From UBA967 sp044375555 (GTDB lineage: Bacteria; Verrucomicrobiota; Verrucomicrobiia; Chthoniobacterales; Terrimicrobiaceae), in assembly GCA_044375555.1 (NCBI GenBank), contig JBILML010000010.1:1-64000 (forward strand): 64,000 nucleotides of DNA, written 5' to 3'. The notes under the pieces were generated by a model. It was given only the letters and a program-made list of their open reading frames with translations. It was not told the DNA's origin and searched no databases. Shown in pieces: positions 26,703-35,079 of the stretch (the first letter of the stretch is position 1; each line of letters starts with the position of its first letter). A program made the translations under genes and the position numbers.

Positions 26703-27326
26703 TGGTGGAGTTTGGGGGAGTTTTTCGGATCGGTTCGGCGCTGCCAAGCGGCGGCGAGTAGCCCCAAGAGGGAAGCGAAGTTCCTTCGCAAAAGCGGCAT
26801 CTTGTTTTTTTATGTCGTGATACAAAAAGCAGCTTGCTTTTGGACTTCTGAATGTAGCGCGGGCGTCCCGCCTGCGTGGGTAAGTCGTTCGATGGCAGTC
26901 GGGAGGTTTTTTTGGGGTTTTTGGTGCCCGCGAATGACGGAAGATGGCCGCGAATGGAAAACCAAGGTAGGGTCGGATCGCCGAGCGGACCCAAAATGCA
27001 GGCGCGCAGCGCCGCCTGGCGGGAAGAAGGACTCTCACAGGGGCACGGAGGGGAGAAGAAACCGGAGAGCGGAAAGCAGCGGAATTTTGAAAAAATTTCG
27101 AGGGAGGTGTGACATGGCAACCCCGCAGCGTTCGAAAGCCGTTTCGGCTTCCGCTACGGGGGAGTGTCGGGGCTGAGGGTGGATGGTTTGTGGGCGGGAC
27201 GCCCACACTCCTTGAAGGGGCGGTTTTTTACAACTCGCGGGCGAAGGCTTCGAGGTCTGCGCAGCGGATGGCCGCGGAACCTGTCAGAAAGTTTGTGATT
27301 GGGTCAAAAACTGAAAGGACAGGAAA
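26703..27326. other. Gene-free repeat-rich stretch
   Basis: About 620 bases with no credible gene. It holds several small hairpins, including AAAAGCA/TGCTTTT at 26825-26841, which could end the AraC transcript, and GC-rich dyads around GGGCGTCCCGCC (26861-26872) and its inverse at 27193-27204. Purine-rich text such as CACAGGGGCACGGAGGGGAG gives it the look of decayed repeats. It borders a broken IS256-type transposase on the right. Short frames here lack plausible starts and composition. Confidence 0.6.
26861..27204. repeat. Inverted pair of a 12-base GC-rich unit
   Basis: GGGCGTCCCGCC at 26861-26872 recurs as its reverse complement GGCGGGACGCCC at 27193-27204. The unit itself is a small hairpin (GGGCG with CGCCC around the second copy). 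The two copies bracket about 320 bases of purine-rich noncoding DNA. This could be a degraded REP-like or MITE-like element; the pair may also be two independent copies of a dispersed repeat. Confidence 0.45.
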
Positions 27327-27635
27327 ATGACTAAAACAACGGAGACAAAAAAGAGAAGTGCAGATGAGATCATCGACATGATCTTGGAGGATTACGGGAC
27401 GAGTCGAGAGGTGGTCCTGGGAGAGAAAGGGCTTTGAGGGATGCTCAAGAAGCAACTGGTGGAGCGGGCGTTGGCGGGGGAGTTGACGCATCATTTGGGC
27501 TACCGTGCCGGGGAGAAGCCCGAGGGAGCGGAAAACCAGCGAAACGGCTACAGCAAAAAAACGGTGATCGGGGAGGAAGGGTTTATGGAAATCGCTGTGA
27601 CGAAATATATACTGTTAGCCATTCTGCACAAGTAG
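27327..27635 (+). pseudogene. IS256-family (mutator-type) transposase remnant
   Basis: Starts at an ATG with an AGGACAGGAAA ribosome binding site and reads MTKTTETKKRSADEI, then VVLGEKGL followed by an in-frame TGA (27435-27437). In the same frame it resumes as MLKKQLVERALAGELTHHLG, YRAGEKPEGAENQRNGYSKK and EEGFMEIAV, which is the N-terminal signature of IS256-type transposases. After MEIAV (near 27.6 kb) the match ends and the frame closes after 11 unrelated residues, so the catalytic DDE part is missing. It is a dead fragment, truncated by deletion or recombination. Confidence 0.85.
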
Positions 27636-27998
27636 TTTAAATTGCCAGGAAGCCTCCACAGAACTCTGCAGATTTTGAGCGTTCATCCGTTCGAGAAGAT
27701 TGCTTTGCATGAAATGCTTATGAAAAATGATTTCAGGAAACCTGGTGGAGGAGATTTTAATCAAATGGAGTTGTTTGACTTATAACTGGACACTAGTGAT
27801 TTTTTTACTAGAGATCCCGATTTCGGCTTTGTCCTCAACAGCATTTCATCAAGAAATGTCCTTTTGGAACAAGGCACTCCACCTTCTCCCCCTCGTGGCA
27901 GCAAAGTCACCATGCCCAGAGCATTTTTGCCTTGCGCAACTTGATGCAAAAATCGCATTGGCAGGGCTTGGAATTTCTGGCAGGTATTTTCCGCCCTC
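27636..27998. other. Gene-free leader region upstream of porin
   Basis: About 360 bases, more AT-rich than the surroundings, between the transposase stump and the porin gene. A weak dyad CTAGT/ACTAG with a T-run loop lies near 27.79-27.82 kb. The stretch must contain the porin promoter, but no convincing -35/-10 pair stands out. A 91-residue frame at 27727-28002 overlaps the porin start, lacks a ribosome binding site and is not called. Confidence 0.5.
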
Positions 27999-29456
27999 AT
28001 GAAAAATATCCTCCTCCCTCTCGCAGTCCTTGTTTCCACATCGATCGCTGTTTTAGCCCAAGACTCGGGCGACATCCCTGGCACGCCGCTTGGCTACCAG
28101 GCCGATCAAGACGAGATGTTTGGCTATTCGCGATTTTGGTCCTACTACAATCCTTACCCATCCAATTACATTGGCTCGCGGGATTGGTGGGGCGGCAATT
28201 CCCTGACTGGCGATTGGTGGGGCGTCAGGAACTACCTCGATGATTCGGGGTTTGAGATTTCCGCTACCTACACCAACAACATCGCTGGCAATCCGGTCGG
28301 CGGCATGAGCCAAGGCTTCACCTACACGGACAACACCAGTTTTGGCGCTCAACTAGACTTTGAAAAACTCCTCGGCTGGCATGGGGCCACGCTCACGATC
28401 AGCGCCCTCGACCGCAATGGCTCGAATCTCTCGGCGCAAAACATCGGGAATCAATTCACCGTTCAGCAGGTTTATGGCGGTCAGACGATCGCTTTTTACG
28501 CGCTCGTGCTGGAGCAAAAACTCCTCGAGGACCGACTCGGCATCAAGATCGGCCGATTCAGCGCGGGCGATGACTTCGCCTCCTCGCCACTCTACTGGCT
28601 CTACATGAACAACGGCATCGACGGAAACCCCCAGTCCCTCCCCGTGAACACCGCTTTCTCGACCTACCCGAATGCCGTCTGGGGCGCTCGCCTTCGCGTG
28701 GATCCTACGCCGGAATGGTTCGCCATGGCCGGCATTTACCAGGCCACGCAGATCGATCTCTACGAGGGCCACGGGCTGAATTGGAGCATGAACAACTCCG
28801 ATGGCGTCACGATGGTGGGCCAGGTCGGGTGGACTCCCGAGTTTTTCAAAAAACCCGTCGCCACCTCGAAGGCTCCGTCGGATGGCAAATCGGCGGTCTC
28901 CCGCAAGTCGCTCTCCGAGGGCAAAACCTTCAAGGAGCCCGTGGACTCCGAGATGCGCGGTCTGCCCGGCCACTACTGGTTCGGCATGTATTTTTCGCCT
29001 TGGGATTACGCGCAGTTCGGCTCGAACGAAACAGCGATCAACTCCTACGGCTTCTACTGGCACGCGGACCAAATGATCTGGCAGGAGACGCCTGGCAGCG
29101 ATCAAGGCCTCACGCTGTGGAGTGCGTTCGTGCTCTCGCCGCAGCAGAACATTTCGAAGCTCCCCTTCCAAGCAAACGTCGGCATCGTCTATCGCGGTCT
29201 GGTCCCCACCCGCAATCAAGACATCACCATGCTCGGTATGGCCTATGGAAATTTCAGCGACGACTATGCGGACACGGTCTCCCAGACCGGCGCCGGCTCG
29301 CCCAGCTATGAACTCGCCCTCGAAGCCGGCTACCGAATCCAGATCACGAAATTCGCGTATGTGCAGCCCAATCTCCAGTGGATCATCAATCCCGGCGGCA
29401 CGGGAAATATCCCAAACGCCCTCGTGCTCGGCGCTCAGATGAGCGTCAGTTTCTGA
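27999..29456 (+). CDS. Carbohydrate porin, OprB family
   Basis: 485 residues. A signal peptide (LLPLAVLVSTSIAVLAQ) precedes an outer-membrane beta barrel. The OprB start signature is present as LTGDWWGVRNYLDDSGFEIS, followed by repeated amphipathic strands and an ending typical of barrels (ALVLGAQMSVSF, terminal Phe). OprB porins pass sugars through the outer membrane. A region of about 40 Lys/Ser/Pro-rich residues (KKPVATSKAPSDGKSAVSRK onward) is unusual and probably forms a long surface or periplasmic loop. The stop TGA overlaps the next start ATG by one base. Its location after the deoxysugar island suggests, but does not prove, a role in that uptake. Confidence 0.9.
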   Translation: MKNILLPLAVLVSTSIAVLAQDSGDIPGTPLGYQADQDEMFGYSRFWSYYNPYPSNYIGSRDWWGGNSLTGDWWGVRNYLDDSGFEISATYTNNIAGNPVGGMSQGFTYTDNTSFGAQLDFEKLLGWHGATLTISALDRNGSNLSAQNIGNQFTVQQVYGGQTIAFYALVLEQKLLEDRLGIKIGRFSAGDDFASSPLYWLYMNNGIDGNPQSLPVNTAFSTYPNAVWGARLRVDPTPEWFAMAGIYQATQIDLYEGHGLNWSMNNSDGVTMVGQVGWTPEFFKKPVATSKAPSDGKSAVSRKSLSEGKTFKEPVDSEMRGLPGHYWFGMYFSPWDYAQFGSNETAINSYGFYWHADQMIWQETPGSDQGLTLWSAFVLSPQQNISKLPFQANVGIVYRGLVPTRNQDITMLGMAYGNFSDDYADTVSQTGAGSPSYELALEAGYRIQITKFAYVQPNLQWIINPGGTGNIPNALVLGAQMSVSF

Positions 29457-30172
29457 TGCGGCTTGCGACCGCGGCGGTCGTTCTCCTGCTGACCTTCCCG
29501 CTCCATGCGGAAGAAGAAAAATCCGATGCCGCCGAGTTTCTTGGTTGGCTTCTGGAAAGCAAACGCGACCTCCAGGGCATCGATTTCAGCGAAGTGCTTG
29601 CCGTCACCAGTGGCAAAAAAATCATCCCGGTCAACTCAGCCGGCGATAAGCCGTGGCTCGATAAACTCTCCGCGATCCTGGACCGCACGCTCGCCAAACT
29701 CAACGACCCCGCCCACCCGATCCACGCGGCGGGACGTATCAACGAGGCCAGCCGTTTCATAGAAGACGAGCTCATGGCGCAATGTGCGGCCGAGAAAGGC
29801 TGGGCTTGCGGCATCCCGAAAACCTCCACCGGCGAGGAACAGCGCAGCGGTTATCCCGACCTGAGGCTCGTTCTTGAGGATGGATCGATCGTTTATCTCG
29901 ATCCCAAGCTCCACGCCGCTGACTCACGCGAAAGCAGCCTGAGGACTTTTTACTACGAACCGAAAACCACCACCGGAAAAGTCCACGACGACGCCCGACA
30001 CCTCCTCGTCGGCGTGAGCCACAACCAAGGCCAAGGCGGCCAACTCCGGTTCGAGGGCTGGGAGTTGGTGGATGTCTCTAAAATCAAAGTCCGCTTGAAA
30101 GCCGAGTTCCAAGCCTCGAACCGTGACTTGTATCGCGAGGAATCTGTCGTTCTTCAAAGCACGCCGAAGTAG
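29456..30172 (+). CDS. Exported protein with PD-(D/E)XK nuclease-like motif, function unknown
   Basis: 238 residues. The start MRLATAAVVLLLTFPLHAEE reads as a signal peptide cleaved after HA. The central part resembles the PD-(D/E)XK fold of restriction-type nucleases: a helix with Glu (NEASRFIEDEL, residues 96-106), then SGYPDLRLVLEDGSIVYLDP and Lys151, giving Asp135, Asp149 and Lys151 in the expected PD-x13-DxK spacing. Downstream are SLRTFYYEPK, ARHLLVGVSHN and a C-terminal segment LKAEFQASNRDLY. It overlaps the porin stop by one base (TGATG) and is 3 bases before the CBM9-like gene, so the three are probably one operon. The nuclease reading is an inference from motif spacing; no close family is recognised. 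The longer frame reading from 29378 overlaps the porin and is rejected. Confidence 0.7.
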   Translation: MRLATAAVVLLLTFPLHAEEEKSDAAEFLGWLLESKRDLQGIDFSEVLAVTSGKKIIPVNSAGDKPWLDKLSAILDRTLAKLNDPAHPIHAAGRINEASRFIEDELMAQCAAEKGWACGIPKTSTGEEQRSGYPDLRLVLEDGSIVYLDPKLHAADSRESSLRTFYYEPKTTTGKVHDDARHLLVGVSHNQGQGGQLRFEGWELVDVSKIKVRLKAEFQASNRDLYREESVVLQSTPK

Positions 30173-30175
30173 CCC

Positions 30176-30793
30176 ATGCCACCTCTTCGCTGCCAAATCC
30201 TCCCTTCTTTCGATCCCGAAAATCGCGATTCCCTTCTCGCGGCATTCGCGGGAATTTCGCCGATTGAAATGGGGCAGGCGTGGTTGGCGGCACCCGAGCC
30301 GGATTTCCTCGCTGCCGAGGTGCGCGTGGGGCGCCGGGGAAACTCGCTGATCGTTTCGGCCACGATGCCTGATCTGGATATTTTCACCAAGACGACCAAT
30401 GCGAATCAGAGGACTTGGGAACTCGGCGATGTGTTCGAAATGTTTTTGAAACCCGAGGGCGATGATTTCTACCGCGAACTCCACATCACCCCTGCGAACA
30501 CCCGCACTCAGCTTGCAATCGCGGCCGAGGGTGCCACGGGAGAGTTTTTGCCCGATGGGATTTTTGCGAGCCATGTCTGGATCGAATCCGGCCACTGGCA
30601 AGTTTTCGCCGCGATCCCTTCGGAAGTCGTCACAGGCCGGGAGGAGATTTCGCCGGGTGAGAAATGGCGTTTTTCCTTTTGCCGATACGATGCGTTTCAA
30701 GACGGCCGCCAGCCGATCCTTTCCTCCACCTCGCCCCACCCTGTGCCGAAGTTCCACCGCCCCGCCGAATGGGGCGTGATGGTTTTCGACTAG
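30176..30793 (+). CDS. CBM9/DOMON-like domain protein
   Basis: 205 residues with no signal peptide. Beta-rich pattern with LIVSATMPDLDIFTKTTNAN, WELGDVFEMFLKPEGDDFYR and ELHITPANTRTQLAI, then IESGHWQVFAAIPSEVV and KWRFSFCRYDAF. This is the carbohydrate-binding module family 9-like (DOMON-type) arrangement, here as a stand-alone protein; the usual partners are extracellular glycan enzymes. Being apparently cytoplasmic, it may bind a sugar intermediate or be misannotated at its start. It is 3 bases after the exported nuclease-like gene. Its TAG stop overlaps the murA stop on the opposite strand within a shared CTAG. Confidence 0.75.
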   Translation: MPPLRCQILPSFDPENRDSLLAAFAGISPIEMGQAWLAAPEPDFLAAEVRVGRRGNSLIVSATMPDLDIFTKTTNANQRTWELGDVFEMFLKPEGDDFYRELHITPANTRTQLAIAAEGATGEFLPDGIFASHVWIESGHWQVFAAIPSEVVTGREEISPGEKWRFSFCRYDAFQDGRQPILSSTSPHPVPKFHRPAEWGVMVFD

Positions 30794-32049
30794 GCCTTGA
30801 CCCGTTCGATCTCGGCACCGAGTTCGTTCAGTTTTTCGTCGATCGATTCGTAGCCGCGGTCGATGTGGTAAACGCGGTTCACTTCCGTGATGCCATCGGC
30901 TTGGAGACCGGCAAGAACCAGCGCGGCGGAGGCGCGGAGGTCACTCGCCATAACCGGCGCACCACCGAGTTGAGACACCCCTTTGATCACCGCCGTGCCG
31001 CCTTGAAGCTCGATATCGGCCCCCATGCGTTTCATCTCCGCCACATGCATGAAGCGGTGCGGAAAAACATGGTCGCTCACCACGCTGATCCCCTCGGTCG
31101 TGGCCATCAACGCGCACATCTGCGCCTGCATATCGGTCGGAAAACCCGGATAGGGAACAGCGTCAATTTTCAAAGCGACCCGCTTGGAGCCTGGCCGGAT
31201 CGTCACCTGGCTGCCATTGGAGAGGATTTCGAAACCGGCCTTCGACAACAAACCCGTGACCGATTCCAAGTGAGCGGGGATCACCCGCGAGACGGTCACC
31301 TCGTCACCCGAAATCGCGCCAGCGGCCAGAAAGGTTCCCGCCTCGATACGGTCGGGGATGACCTCGTGCTCAGCGCCATGCAGTTCCTTCACTCCTTCAA
31401 TAGTGATACTCCGCGTGCCGGCGCCTTCGATTTTAGCGCCCATCGCGATCAGAAAATTTGCCAAGTCCACGACCTCGGGCTCTTCGGCCGCGCCATCGAT
31501 CACTGTGACTCCCTCAGCCAAAACCGCCGCCATCATCACATTTCCAGTTCCCAGAACGGTGGAGCCGAAATTGCTGCGGAGCGAAATCCTCGCGCCCTTC
31601 AAATGCGGAGCGAGAACCTTCACATTGCCGCCGGAAACTTTCACCGCCGCGCCCAGGGCCTCGAACCCGCGCAGGTGCAGATCGATCGGCCGGTCGCCGA
31701 TCACGCATCCGCCAGGCAGCGAGACGGTCGCCTCATGCTCGCGCCCGAGAAGCGGCCCCAAAATGCAAACCGAAGCCCGCATTTTGCGAACGATGTCATA
31801 CGGCGCATGGGTCAGAATTTTCTCGGCGCGAATCTGAACCGTTCCACTCGCACGCTCCACCTCGCAGCCCAGCTCACTCAGGATGGTGAGCATGTAGTGG
31901 ATGTCGCTCAGATCGGGAACGCGGGAAATCGTGCAAGGCTCCTTGGTCAAAAGAGTCGCTGCGAGAATCGGGAGGGCCGAATTTTTTGAACCGCTAATTT
32001 TTACGGAGCCCCTTAAGCGGCGCCCGCCGTGAACCAATATTTTATCCAT
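30790..32049 (-). CDS. murA: UDP-N-acetylglucosamine 1-carboxyvinyltransferase
   Basis: 419 residues, the standard length. MurA adds enolpyruvate from PEP to UDP-GlcNAc, the first committed step of peptidoglycan synthesis. Visible signatures are KISGSKNSALPILAATLLT (Lys and Asn of the active site), MRASVCILGPLLGR, the catalytic Cys in LPGGCVIGDRPIDLHLRGFE, PYPGFPTDMQAQMCALM and VYHIDRGYESIDEKL. The Cys form is fosfomycin-sensitive. The ATG at 32049 gives MDKILVHGGRRLRG; an upstream frame extension to 32325 overlaps the next gene and is not used. Confidence 0.97.
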   Translation of the reverse strand: MDKILVHGGRRLRGSVKISGSKNSALPILAATLLTKEPCTISRVPDLSDIHYMLTILSELGCEVERASGTVQIRAEKILTHAPYDIVRKMRASVCILGPLLGREHEATVSLPGGCVIGDRPIDLHLRGFEALGAAVKVSGGNVKVLAPHLKGARISLRSNFGSTVLGTGNVMMAAVLAEGVTVIDGAAEEPEVVDLANFLIAMGAKIEGAGTRSITIEGVKELHGAEHEVIPDRIEAGTFLAAGAISGDEVTVSRVIPAHLESVTGLLSKAGFEILSNGSQVTIRPGSKRVALKIDAVPYPGFPTDMQAQMCALMATTEGISVVSDHVFPHRFMHVAEMKRMGADIELQGGTAVIKGVSQLGGAPVMASDLRASAALVLAGLQADGITEVNRVYHIDRGYESIDEKLNELGAEIERVKA

Positions 32050-32113
32050 GTCGTGCGAGAACGAATCGTTGTCGCGCTTTGATAGACGGGACACGCCGCC
32101 ATGTCCCGATTTT

Positions 32114-33061
32114 TCAAACTGGTCCCTGACCAGAGACCATTTGGAGGATCGAAGAAGGGGTGATTGAGCGGGCCTTGGCTTGGATTTCGGGGAGGTGGCG
32201 GGAATGTAGATCGGAGGCTTTGCTCTTGAGCGTTTCAAAAAGATTCCGTGCCGAAGTGGCGTCCAACTTCTGGCCACCTTGGTGATATTGCTCCGCCAGG
32301 TGACCCAGCGCGTAGGTGGTGCCAAAAGAAAAAGCGGATCCGGCGACTTGATTGGCGGCTTTGCCCACCATTTTCCCGCCTAGTTTTTTCCCGAGTCCGC
32401 CGAGAAATTTTCGAGCAAATCCCTCGAGCATTTGGGAACCGAGTCCGACCCCGGCAACGGCCAGGAATTCCTTGATTCGGGAGCGATCCATTTCGACTCC
32501 ATGCGACTTGCCGATGCGATAGACCATCTTCATTTGCATTGGCAGGATCGCCATCGAGGCCAGCGTCTCGGGGAGCAATTCCAGCGCGCCGTTGAGAATC
32601 GCATAGTTCAAAATCATCCCGCTGTTGTCGGTTGTCGCGGCCGTCGAGGATCCGGGAACGGGTTGGCTCTGGACCGGCGCGAGAACCACTGATTCGACCT
32701 CCTTGGCGACTTTCGCGGATTCGGCTGCGCCTAGGCCAAGGGCGGAAGAAATCTCGGCAAGGAACTGCTTTTCAGCGGACGAAAAGGCGCCATCGGATTC
32801 ACAAACTCCAAGCGCCATTTCGTAGGCCAGCAGGCGCTGGGATGGCGTGGATAGTCGGGAGGCGACCTCGTCGAGAGACAGGCGGCCCATGAGAATTTTC
32901 CGGGATAGCGCCGAGGGGTCGCCGGAACCAAGCTCCTCGGCGATCCGACGAATCTCCGATCTTTCGACATCGGATTTCTCGCCATCGCACATCGCAGCCA
33001 TCAGGCATATGGCCAAAAGCGCGTCGGCTGTTTCAGGAGTCAGCGCGTCATCGATTGTCAT
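32114..33061 (-). CDS. TerB-like and DUF697 domain protein
   Basis: 315 residues. The N-terminal 120 or so residues are helical and acidic like TerB: LLAICLMAAMCDGEKSDVER, then RLLAYEMALGVCESDGAFSS and AEKQFLAEISSALGL. A Ser/Pro-rich linker leads to a DUF697-type C-terminal domain with membrane-seeking helices (LLPETLASMAILPMQMKMVY, IKEFLAVAGVGLGSQMLEGF, GSAFSFGTTYALGHLAEQY). DUF697 proteins are probably membrane associated; no reaction is known. The ATG overlaps the ExoD-like gene's stop (ATGA). An upstream in-frame extension to 33364 runs through that gene and is rejected. Confidence 0.85.
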   Translation of the reverse strand: MTIDDALTPETADALLAICLMAAMCDGEKSDVERSEIRRIAEELGSGDPSALSRKILMGRLSLDEVASRLSTPSQRLLAYEMALGVCESDGAFSSAEKQFLAEISSALGLGAAESAKVAKEVESVVLAPVQSQPVPGSSTAATTDNSGMILNYAILNGALELLPETLASMAILPMQMKMVYRIGKSHGVEMDRSRIKEFLAVAGVGLGSQMLEGFARKFLGGLGKKLGGKMVGKAANQVAGSAFSFGTTYALGHLAEQYHQGGQKLDATSARNLFETLKSKASDLHSRHLPEIQAKARSITPSSILQMVSGQGPV

Positions 33062-33723
33062 GGTTTTGAGAAAGCGGCGACAGCAGTGGGCATAAACCAA
33101 TCGATGGCTTTGGCGCCAAAAAACCAAAGGGCAGCCCCCACAGCGGCGAAATATAAAACAGTCATTCCGCCCCAGGCGAGGGAGAGGATCACCATCAAGC
33201 CGTCGCGCTCTATCCAAGCGAGGGCGGCGGAAAAAATCATCAGCGCGGGGAAAAAGTTGTTGAGCGGAAGATTGGCCATCGGCATCGCCAACAACGCGCC
33301 ACCAGCAAGGATGAGCCATCCCACAGTTCGGCGACCGCGCTCGCCCTCCACCCACTGCCCGCAACGCTCGCGGGAAAACTTGCGCGTGAAGGAGAGGATC
33401 CGGCGAGTGAAGGCGATCACGCCAAGCCAGAATTTCCCATGAATGCGGAGGCCATCAGCGGATTTCGGCAGGACGGGCTTGTGGTGGCCGCGAGCCATTT
33501 GCCAACCGAGCGCAATGAAGGACGCCCCGCAAATCATTGACAGCGGACCAAGCGGGACAGGCTGGATGAATGGAACCGCAAGAAGAATCGACGCGAAGCA
33601 AAAGGCATTCGGCCCGATCTTCTCCAAGGCGTCGGAGAGTAAAATCCCCTCGCCTGCCGCGTGATCGGCGCAATGGGTCAAGGCGTCGTCGAAGCTGCAA
33701 ATCTGGCCGGTGTTTTCAGGCAT
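33058..33723 (-). CDS. ExoD-family membrane protein
   Basis: 221 residues with about four membrane helices. The ExoD pattern is clear: a short N-terminal helix region, AFCFASILLAVPFIQPVPLG and LGWQMARGHHKPVLPK, then the helices ALLAMPMANLPLNNFFPALM and LSLAWGGMTVLYFAAVGAAL. ExoD was named for a role in exopolysaccharide production in rhizobia; its molecular activity is unknown. The ATG at 33723 (MPENTGQICSF) overlaps the upstream DUF1232 gene by 8 bases and is preferred to an ATG at 33777 that would overlap by more than 60. It overlaps the TerB-like gene by 4 bases. Confidence 0.87.
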   Translation of the reverse strand: MPENTGQICSFDDALTHCADHAAGEGILLSDALEKIGPNAFCFASILLAVPFIQPVPLGPLSMICGASFIALGWQMARGHHKPVLPKSADGLRIHGKFWLGVIAFTRRILSFTRKFSRERCGQWVEGERGRRTVGWLILAGGALLAMPMANLPLNNFFPALMIFSAALAWIERDGLMVILSLAWGGMTVLYFAAVGAALWFFGAKAIDWFMPTAVAAFSKP

Positions 33724-34099
33724 TGCGTCGAAGCATGGGATTCCTTTCCAGCACCCGGGCAAGAATACGAGCATCATCTGTCAGGCCGATTTCTGGAATC
33801 GTGTCGGGAATCAAATCCACGCCCTTCAAAATATACGCGGCGGCCACCCCGGCCTCGGCCAGATGGGATGGCAGGGGATCCTCGAGCTTGCCTGCCTCTT
33901 CGCATTCGATCCAGTGGATCAGCAGTTCAACGCCCACCTGAAGGTCGTAGTGGATCCGGGCCTGCTCGGTTTGCATTTTGGAACGCAGGGCATCCACATG
34001 ACCTCGAAGCGACAGGAAATCGGAAACGTTATAGTTTTCCACTTCGGACTCGATGAATTCATCGATCGAAATGGCCTTTCCAGGATTTAACGGTGACAT
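33716..34099 (-). CDS. DUF1232 (YkvA-type) protein
   Basis: 127 residues. The C-terminal third, AEAGVAAAYILKGVDLIPDT followed by IPEIGLTDDARILARVLERN, is the DUF1232 signature of a short hydrophobic hairpin ending in DxIPD. The N-terminal part is a charged helix. Members are small membrane-associated proteins of unknown function. The ATG at 34099 (MSPLNPGKAISIDEF) was chosen since earlier starts would enter the zinc peptidase gene. It sits between the peptidase and the ExoD-like gene in a likely four-gene operon. Confidence 0.78.
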   Translation of the reverse strand: MSPLNPGKAISIDEFIESEVENYNVSDFLSLRGHVDALRSKMQTEQARIHYDLQVGVELLIHWIECEEAGKLEDPLPSHLAEAGVAAAYILKGVDLIPDTIPEIGLTDDARILARVLERNPMLRRNA

Positions 34100-34128
34100 G
34101 ATGATCGGAGACCTGTGAATGAGCGGCC

Positions 34129-34821
34129 TCATTCCTCGCGGCGTCCCAGAATGAGAGGCAGGAGATGCCACAGGAAGTAGGCGAGCGAGGTGATGAAGGC
34201 GGCGACATAGGTCCAAGCAGCGGCTTTGAGGACGCGGTTGACGCCATCCTCCTCGTGCATCGCCGCGAGGATTCCGGAGTTCCTGAGAGCGACTTTCGCA
34301 CGGGCCGAGGCGTCGAATTCGACCGGCAGCGTCACGAGGTTGAAGATCATAATCACTCCCCAGCCTGCGGCCATGAGAACGATCCCAGTGTGGGTATTCA
34401 CAAAACCCGTAAACATGCCGATCAGTGGCAGCCACATGACAATCTGACTGGCGATCTGGGTGGCCCCGACGGCCGCCATGCGCAGATGCAAGGGGGCATA
34501 GGCCCGGGCGTGCTGGATGGCGTGGCCGGCTTCGTGGGCCGACACGGCGAGCGCCGCCACGGAGGTGCCATGGTAGTTGCCCTCGCTAAGAACCAAGCGT
34601 CTGTGGGAGGGATCGTAGTGGTCGGTGAGTTCGCCAGGGCAGGACTCGATGGTCACACCCTCCACCCCCTCATCCTGAAGGACACGGGCCGCAGCTTGCG
34701 CCCCAGTCATTCCGGTGAGCGAAGGCTCGGCGTTGTATTTGCGGTAAACGCTTTTTACCCTGGCAGAGGCCCAGAAGGACAAACCCAGGGTGCCGATGAA
34801 GAGAAGGAGTGGTAGTAGCAT
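34129..34821 (-). CDS. YugP-family zinc metallopeptidase
   Basis: 230 residues. An N-terminal membrane helix, then the protease core with the zinc motif SAHEAGHAIQHARAYAPLHL (HExxH as HEAGH), preceded by YDPSHRRLVLSEGNYHGTS and AALAV. Two or three further helices follow (QIVMWLPLIGMFTGFV, GIVLMAAGWGVIMIFNLVTL, AAWTYVAAFITSLAYFLWHL). The segment LPVEFDASARAKVALRNSGI is conserved in the family. It probably acts as an inner-membrane quality-control or regulatory protease. It opens the minus-strand run 34.8-32.1 kb. Confidence 0.9.
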   Translation of the reverse strand: MLLPLLLFIGTLGLSFWASARVKSVYRKYNAEPSLTGMTGAQAAARVLQDEGVEGVTIESCPGELTDHYDPSHRRLVLSEGNYHGTSVAALAVSAHEAGHAIQHARAYAPLHLRMAAVGATQIASQIVMWLPLIGMFTGFVNTHTGIVLMAAGWGVIMIFNLVTLPVEFDASARAKVALRNSGILAAMHEEDGVNRVLKAAAWTYVAAFITSLAYFLWHLLPLILGRREE

Positions 34822-34995
34822 GGTGAAGAAAATGGCAAAGGGGGGATGATTTGGGAATTACGAAAATCAAAACGATGTGTTTGTATTTTCTGAAGAGTAG
34901 ATCTCCGATTGGCGGAAGTCCTCTCTTTTGGATTTTTGGCAGTGCTTGCTGAAACAGCCAACCGCAAACGGTTCGCGAAGGCCTCAATAAAGCAG

Positions 34996-35019
34996 GAAGG
35001 CGGCCAAATGGCCGCCTTC
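34996..35019 (-). terminator. Hairpin terminator after nusG
   Basis: GAAGGCGGCC and GGCCGCCTTC form a perfect 10-base-pair stem with a 4-base loop, 60 bases past the nusG stop. On the minus strand it is followed by a short T-rich stretch (TGCTTTATT). It would end the tuf-secE-nusG transcript. Confidence 0.75.
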
Positions 35020-35079
35020 AAAACTTCATCGCCTATCAGCTTCCTATGATTAACTGGACGCCTGGCGGGGCTGGATAAA

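Noticed and set aside
27727..28002. 91-residue frame upstream of the porin
   Set aside because: Overlaps the porin start, has no ribosome binding site and an unusual composition; treated as leader sequence.
29378..30172. Exported nuclease-like protein starting at 29378
   Set aside because: That start lies inside the porin gene and gives a basic, non-signal N-terminus; the ATG at 29456 gives a signal peptide and a TGATG overlap.
32114..33364. TerB/DUF697 protein read as 416 residues
   Set aside because: The first 100 residues would run through the ExoD-like gene in another frame and are Arg/Cys-rich noise; the ATG at 33061 gives a clean start.
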